NCBI GenBank assembly: GCA_004557905.1
Contig: SFFH01000024.1
Location: 1-34,862, forward strand
Length of the DNA: 34,862 nt
Direction of reading: 5' to 3'
Origin: Clostridiales bacterium
GTDB lineage: Bacteria > Bacillota > Clostridia > Christensenellales > Aristaeellaceae
This document shows, piece by piece, positions 31,221-34,862 of the stretch; within the stretch, counting starts at the first letter, position 1, and the number at the start of each line of letters is the position of its first letter. The position numbers and the translations under genes were made by a program. Below the pieces are notes generated by a model, which was not told the origin of the DNA, did not search any database, and saw only the letters and a list, made by a program, of their open reading frames with translations.

Positions 31221-31982
31221 ATGGAGATCGCGCTGTTTGCTTCCGCCTGGCTGGTCTTCTCGCTCTCTCCCGCGCTCGCTCCGCTGGCGCTGCGGGACGG
31301 GCTGGCTGCGTGCCTGCGCTTCTCCCCGCGCGCCGCGCTGGCACTGTCTGGCCTCGCCGCGCTTTGGGGCTGTCTGGGGGCTCTGGTGGGGCGCGGCGGT
31401 CTGCATATCGTGCCGCTCGGACAGCAATTTCCTGTCATAATCGCCGGCATCACCGGCGGCACGGCCGGGCGCATGCTGCTGCTCATGTTCGTGGCGCGGT
31501 TTTCCGGAAGCCTTGAGCTTGCGCGCATGCAGGCGCTCCCCCTGCTGGTGCTGACCCTGGCCGCCCTGCTGCCCGCCAGCCTGCGGCGCGTCCCGCTGCC
31601 CCACACGCGCATCAGGCTGTACCTGTTCTCGCTGCTCTGCGCGTTTATCGGAGGGTACTTCGGCAGTGGCGCGCTGGCGGCGTTCGGGCTGACCGTAAAT
31701 GGCGGCGTGCATCGCCGAAAAGACGCGCCGGCCTCCGCCGCGCTGCTGCTCGCGCTTACGGCGCATGCGAGCGCGCTGCTGCTCACGCTGCTCTCCGGCG
31801 GCGCGCAGGTGTTTCCCCGGCGGATGATCCTTGCGCTTTCCTCCGGCGCGCTTTTCGGCGGCTGGCGGTTTGAGAAAAGCAAAAAGCGCGGCGAAGTCCG
31901 CAGGGGGCTTCGCACCGCGCTTGAGGTGTATGCACTTCTGGCCGCGCTCTCCGGCGTGGAGCAGGCGTTCTTCGCCGTTTAG
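31221..31982 (+). CDS. TauE/SafE (TSUP)-like membrane protein
   Basis: A 253-residue membrane protein with six to eight hydrophobic segments. It has paired halves. The second half, CAFIGGYFGSGALAAFGLTVNG followed by ASAALLLALTAHASALLLTLLSGG and ILALSSGALFGGW, follows the TSUP exporter pattern. The family's GxGG pocket is degenerate (GYFGSGAL), so the assignment is tentative. The ATG at 31221 has GGAGG upstream. No promoter was recognised. Its stop overlaps the stop of yhbY on the opposite strand by 4 bp with no terminator between. Confidence 0.65.
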   Translation: MEIALFASAWLVFSLSPALAPLALRDGLAACLRFSPRAALALSGLAALWGCLGALVGRGGLHIVPLGQQFPVIIAGITGGTAGRMLLLMFVARFSGSLELARMQALPLLVLTLAALLPASLRRVPLPHTRIRLYLFSLLCAFIGGYFGSGALAAFGLTVNGGVHRRKDAPASAALLLALTAHASALLLTLLSGGAQVFPRRMILALSSGALFGGWRFEKSKKRGEVRRGLRTALEVYALLAALSGVEQAFFAV

Positions 31983-32266
31983 GGAAGAACGATCTTCGGA
32001 TCCTCCTTGCGGGCGCGGTAGATCACGAAGCGGCTGCCGATGCACTGCACCGGCTCGGCATTCGCGCCCTCGCACAGCGCCGCAATCGCCTCGCGGGCGG
32101 AAAGCGGGCAGTTCTGCAGCACAGTGCCCTTGATCAGCTCGCGCGCCTCCAGCGCGTCGTCGAGCTGCTTGATCATGTTGTCGTTCACGCCATCCTTGCC
32201 CACGTGAAGAATGGGCTCCATGGGATTGGCCAATCCGCGCAGATACGCGCGCTGCTTGCTCGTCAT
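31979..32266 (-). CDS. yhbY: YhbY-family ribosome-assembly RNA-binding protein
   Basis: A 95-residue CRM-domain protein associated with pre-50S particles. It has MTSKQRAYLRGLANPMEPILHVGKDGVND, an IKQLDDALEARELIKGTVL core and a GSRFVIYR end. Length is typical. The ATG at 32266 follows AAAGGAAACCTTAC. It is 54 bp after obg, and the obg-yhbY order is common in Firmicutes, linking two ribosome-assembly factors. Confidence 0.95.
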   Translation of the reverse strand: MTSKQRAYLRGLANPMEPILHVGKDGVNDNMIKQLDDALEARELIKGTVLQNCPLSAREAIAALCEGANAEPVQCIGSRFVIYRARKEDPKIVLP

Positions 32267-32320
32267 GTAAGGTTTCCTTTCTATGATCAACACAATGTGC
32301 GGATGTTACAGGGCCGCCGG

Positions 32321-33583
32321 TCACTCCACGAAGTCGAACTCCATGTCGCAGATCGCGACGGTGTCGCCCTCCTTCGCGCCCGCCGCGCGCAGGGCGTCGA
32401 TCACGCCGCGGCTGCGCAGGGTGCGGTGGAAGTAGTTGACGGACTGGTCGTCCTGGAAATTGATGGAGCCGATGAGCTGCTCCATCGCTTTGCCCTCGAC
32501 AATGTAGTAATCGTCGCTCTCCTTCGTGATGGTGAACGGCGCTTCCTCGGTCTGGACGATCTCCGGCTCCTCCTCGAAGACCAGCGTCTGCGGCAGGGTC
32601 GGCAGGATCCTGACGATCGCGCCCATCAGCTCGTCAAAGCCCTGGCGCGTGGCGGCGGAAACCGGATAGACCTCGATGTCCGTGCCGTGCAGGTGCCGGC
32701 GAAGGCGCTCGAGGTTTTCCTGCGCGCCCGGCAGGTCCATCTTGTTCGCCGCGACAATCTGCGGGCGCTCGGCCAGGTCGCCGTAGCCCACCAGCTCGTC
32801 GCAGATGTGCTCAAAGTCCTCCACCGGATCGCGGCCCTCGCTGCCTGCGATGTCCACGACGTGCACAAGCAGGCGCGTGCGCTCGACGTGGCGAAGGAAC
32901 TGGATGCCCAGGCCCACGCCCTCGCTCGCGCCCTCGACGATGCCCGGGATATCCGCCATGACGAAGTCCATGCCGTACTGGCGGCAGATGCCCAGGTTCG
33001 GCGCGAGGGTCGTGAAGTGGTAATTCGCGATCTTCGGCTTCGCCGCAGTCACGACGGAGAGGATCGTGCTCTTGCCGACGTTCGGATAGCCGACCAGGCC
33101 CACGTCCGCAATGGACTTGAGCTCCAGCTCAAACTCGACGACGTCACACTTCTGGCCCGGTTTGGCGAAGTTGGGCGCCTGGCGGGTCGGCGTGGCGAAG
33201 TGCGCATTGCCCCAGCCACCCTTGCCGCCGGGAAGCAGCACATGGCGCTGGCCGGCCTCGTGCATGTCCGCCCACAGGCGGCCGCTAGCTGTGTCGCGCA
33301 CGATGGTGCCCACCGGCACCTTGATGATGAGATCCTGTCCGCTCTTGCCGCGGCAGAGCATTGCCGCGCCGTTGCCGCCGTTTTCGGCGGTGTACTTGCG
33401 CTTGTAGCGGAAATCCATCAGCGTGTGCATGTTCACGTCGGCAAGCAGGATGACGCTGCCGCCGTTTCCGCCGTCGCCGCCGTCCGGTCCGCCGTTCTGC
33501 ACAAACTTCTCTCGATGGAACGAAACCGCGCCGTTGCCGCCGTTGCCGGCCTTCGCGGTGATTTTTACCTGATCGACAAACAT
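32321..33583 (-). CDS. obg: GTPase Obg (ribosome assembly)
   Basis: A 420-residue essential GTPase. The N-terminal glycine-rich Obg fold is at 1-158 (MFVDQVKITAKAGNGGNGAVSFHREK). The G domain has GYPNVGKST near residue 166, FTTLAPNLG (switch I), DIPGIVEGAS and NKMD. The C-terminal OCT domain occupies about 340-420 (ITKESDDYYIVEGKAMEQLI). The ATG at 33583 follows GAGGAAGAATCATC. It is usually preceded by rplU-rpmA, but here it has its own promoter and a divergent rpsF operon instead. Confidence 0.97.
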   Translation of the reverse strand: MFVDQVKITAKAGNGGNGAVSFHREKFVQNGGPDGGDGGNGGSVILLADVNMHTLMDFRYKRKYTAENGGNGAAMLCRGKSGQDLIIKVPVGTIVRDTASGRLWADMHEAGQRHVLLPGGKGGWGNAHFATPTRQAPNFAKPGQKCDVVEFELELKSIADVGLVGYPNVGKSTILSVVTAAKPKIANYHFTTLAPNLGICRQYGMDFVMADIPGIVEGASEGVGLGIQFLRHVERTRLLVHVVDIAGSEGRDPVEDFEHICDELVGYGDLAERPQIVAANKMDLPGAQENLERLRRHLHGTDIEVYPVSAATRQGFDELMGAIVRILPTLPQTLVFEEEPEIVQTEEAPFTITKESDDYYIVEGKAMEQLIGSINFQDDQSVNYFHRTLRSRGVIDALRAAGAKEGDTVAICDMEFDFVE

Positions 33584-33640
33584 GATGATTCTTCCTCTAT
33601 ATCCAGCAGACATTGATGCGTCTTGAAAAGTATCCGCAAG

Positions 33641-33669
33641 ATTATACCGTGATATCCTCTTTTCGTCAA
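33641..33669 (-). promoter_or_regulatory. promoter of obg-yhbY
   Basis: TTGACG (33664-33669 on the complement), 17 bp, TATAAT (33641-33646). Confidence 0.85.
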
Positions 33670-33749
33670 GCATTTTCAGGCAAAAGCGGGTGCTGCGGGT
33701 GCGGAGGCCGGAAAGTACCGAAAAAAAGGCAGGAAAATGAGAAAAGGTC

Positions 33750-33778
33750 TTGATTTCATTTGAAACCTGTGCTAATAT
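33750..33778 (+). promoter_or_regulatory. promoter of rpsF-ssb-rpsR
   Basis: TTGATT (33750-33755), 17 bp, TAATAT (33773-33778). Confidence 0.75.
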
Positions 33779-33797
33779 ACATAACTGGCACATCCTT

Positions 33798-33821
33798 GTT
33801 CCGCCTGAGAAATGGCGGAAC
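33798..33821 (+). promoter_or_regulatory. rpsF leader hairpin, candidate S6:S18 autoregulatory site
   Basis: GTTCCGCC (33798-33805) pairs with GGCGGAAC (33814-33821) around an 8-base loop, in the 5' leader about 27 bases before the rpsF start. Leaders bound by the S6:S18 complex are known in front of rpsF in many bacteria. I could not verify the conserved motif. Confidence 0.5.
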
Positions 33822-33848
33822 CAGAGTCCAAAAGGAGGTGAAAGGATC

Positions 33849-34211
33849 ATGAATAAGTACGAACTGATCTACATCATCGATACCGCTGTCGAGGAGACCG
33901 CCCGCAAGGAGCTCGTCGAGAAGTTCAACGGTGTCATCACTGCCAACGGCGGTGAGGTTGTCAAGGTTGAGGAGTGGGGCAAGCGCCGTCTGGCCTATGC
34001 CATCAACTACAAGACCGAGGGTTACTACGTCTATGTCGCTTTCAACGGCGCCGCTGAGCTGCCCAAGGAGCTGACCCGTAACCTGCAGATCAACGAGAGC
34101 GTCATCCGTTCTCAGATCGTCAAGCTGCTGGAGAAGAAGAGCAGCGTCAAGCCGCGTGCGGCCCGTGTCGCGCCGGTTGAAGAGGCCGTCGAAGCCGAGA
34201 AGGCCGAGTAA
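33849..34211 (+). CDS. rpsF: 30S ribosomal protein S6
   Basis: A 120-residue 30S protein. MNKYELIYIIDTAVEETARKELVEKF is the typical opening, with GKRRLAYAINYKTEGYYVYVAF and INESVIRSQIVK following. The C terminus has a 25-residue Lys/Ala/Glu tail (KKSSVKPRAARVAPVEEAVEAE). The ATG at 33849 follows AAAGGAGGTGAAAGGATC. It is the first gene of the conserved rpsF-ssb-rpsR operon. Confidence 0.98.
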   Translation: MNKYELIYIIDTAVEETARKELVEKFNGVITANGGEVVKVEEWGKRRLAYAINYKTEGYYVYVAFNGAAELPKELTRNLQINESVIRSQIVKLLEKKSSVKPRAARVAPVEEAVEAEKAE

Positions 34212-34249
34212 GCCCACTGTGATGATGATCCATAAGAGGAATTGAGCGT

Positions 34250-34702
34250 ATGAACAAGGTTTATTTGATTGGCAATCTGACCCGTGACCCGGAGATGCGA
34301 TCCACCTCCGCCGGCATCCCGGTCTGCAACTTTTCCATCGCGGTGAACCGCCGCTTCAAGAACGCGCAGACCGGCCAGCAGGAAACGGATTTCTTCAACA
34401 TCGTCGCCTGGCGTCAGCTCGCCGAGCTCTGCGGCCGCTATCTGGCCAAGGGCAGGAAGGTCGCCGTGTTCGGTTCCATCCAGACGCGCAGCTATGAGGC
34501 GCAGGATGGCAGCAAGCGCACCGCGTTTGACATCGTCGCCGACGAGGTCGAGTTCCTTTCCTCCGCAAATGCCGGTTCCGCTCCCTCCAGCGATTATCAC
34601 GCTGCCGTGTCCCCCGCGCCGGTGCAGCGCCAGCAGGCCCCGAGCTATGCGCCCGCTGACAGCGGATTTACGCAGGTGGACGACGACGAACTTCCCTTTT
34701 AA
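34250..34702 (+). CDS. ssb: single-stranded DNA-binding protein
   Basis: A 150-residue OB-fold SSB that coats single-stranded DNA in replication, repair and recombination. The N-terminal fold is MNKVYLIGNLTRDPEMRST, with FFNIVAWRQLAELCGRYLAKG inside. The flexible Pro/Ser/Gln-rich tail ends in DDDELPF, the acidic tip that recruits partner proteins. The ATG at 34250 follows GAGGAATTGAGCGT. It lies between rpsF and rpsR. Confidence 0.98.
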   Translation: MNKVYLIGNLTRDPEMRSTSAGIPVCNFSIAVNRRFKNAQTGQQETDFFNIVAWRQLAELCGRYLAKGRKVAVFGSIQTRSYEAQDGSKRTAFDIVADEVEFLSSANAGSAPSSDYHAAVSPAPVQRQQAPSYAPADSGFTQVDDDELPF

Positions 34703-34757
34703 TTGATTTGATCTGAGAAATAAGCCGGACTGCCCGGCGATGAAAGGAGACCTTTCC

Positions 34758-34862
34758 ATGTCTGAAGATCGTGGAGCACGCCGTCCGCGTGGCCGCAAGC
34801 CGCGCCGCAAGGTTTGTGCGTTCTGTGTTGACAAGATCGAGTACATCGATTACAAGGAGTTC
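34758..34862 (+). CDS. rpsR: 30S ribosomal protein S18, 5' part
   Basis: The first 35 codons read MSEDRGARRPRGRKPRRKV, CAFCVDKIEYIDYKEF. The CAFC..K...IDYK segment is diagnostic of S18. The arginine-rich N terminus is longer than in many species. The ATG at 34758 follows GAAAGGAGACCTTTCC. The gene runs off the window end. Confidence 0.96.
   Translation, partial: MSEDRGARRPRGRKPRRKVCAFCVDKIEYIDYKEF

Overview
The window looks like chromosome of a GC-rich member of the Clostridia (Bacillota). The signs are PyrR attenuation of a pyr operon, a Bacillus-type PurR, purR/murC/pth/mfd clustering, an LPXTG surface protein, a collagen-like exosporium-type protein, strong AGGAGG ribosome sites and sigma-A promoters. 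Most genes are visibly GC-rich. A Christensenellales-like lineage is my guess and was not tested. I see no prophage, insertion sequence, CRISPR array, tRNA or rRNA.

Layout. (1) 1-5003, minus strand: pyrimidine operon pyrR-pyrB-pyrC-pyrF-pyrK-pyrD. It is preceded by a promoter, a PyrR-binding RNA hairpin and an attenuator. pyrC carries an internal deletion plus frameshift, and structured dispersed repeats fill the pyrC/pyrF and pyrF/pyrK gaps. (2) 5001-7250, minus: an AT-richer two-gene cell-surface unit (an LPQTG-anchored protein and an SH3b/peptidoglycan-binding protein). (3) 7268-8845: a C_GCAxxG_C_C family protein, a patatin-like phospholipase and the SRP RNA. (4) 8852-15561: mfd, pth and purR on minus, divergent from murC, with a PurR-box-like palindrome and two promoters between purR and murC. 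(5) 15564-20013: a repeat copy, a small secreted protein, asparaginase, and a polar amino acid ABC transporter (binding protein, permease, ATPase). (6) 20163-29366, minus: an eight-gene tightly packed directon: glycosyltransferase, D,D-carboxypeptidase, rluB, a zinc-ribbon/TM/TPR-like protein, a NusG-domain-II protein, an acyltransferase, nfo and panE. (7) 29386-30553: a collagen-like protein divergent from the glycosyltransferase, sharing a promoter region that resembles late-sporulation (sigma-K-type) promoters on both strands. (8) 30625-33669: a half-size EamA transporter, a TSUP-like membrane protein, yhbY and obg. (9) 33750-end, plus: rpsF-ssb-rpsR.

Most genes are core metabolism. The parts most worth a second look are the four-copy intergenic repeat with compensatory stem changes, the broken pyrC inside an otherwise complete pyr operon, the collagen/glycosyltransferase pair and its palindromic promoter, the LPQTG/SH3b surface unit, and the large zinc-ribbon repeat protein next to a stand-alone NusG domain II protein.
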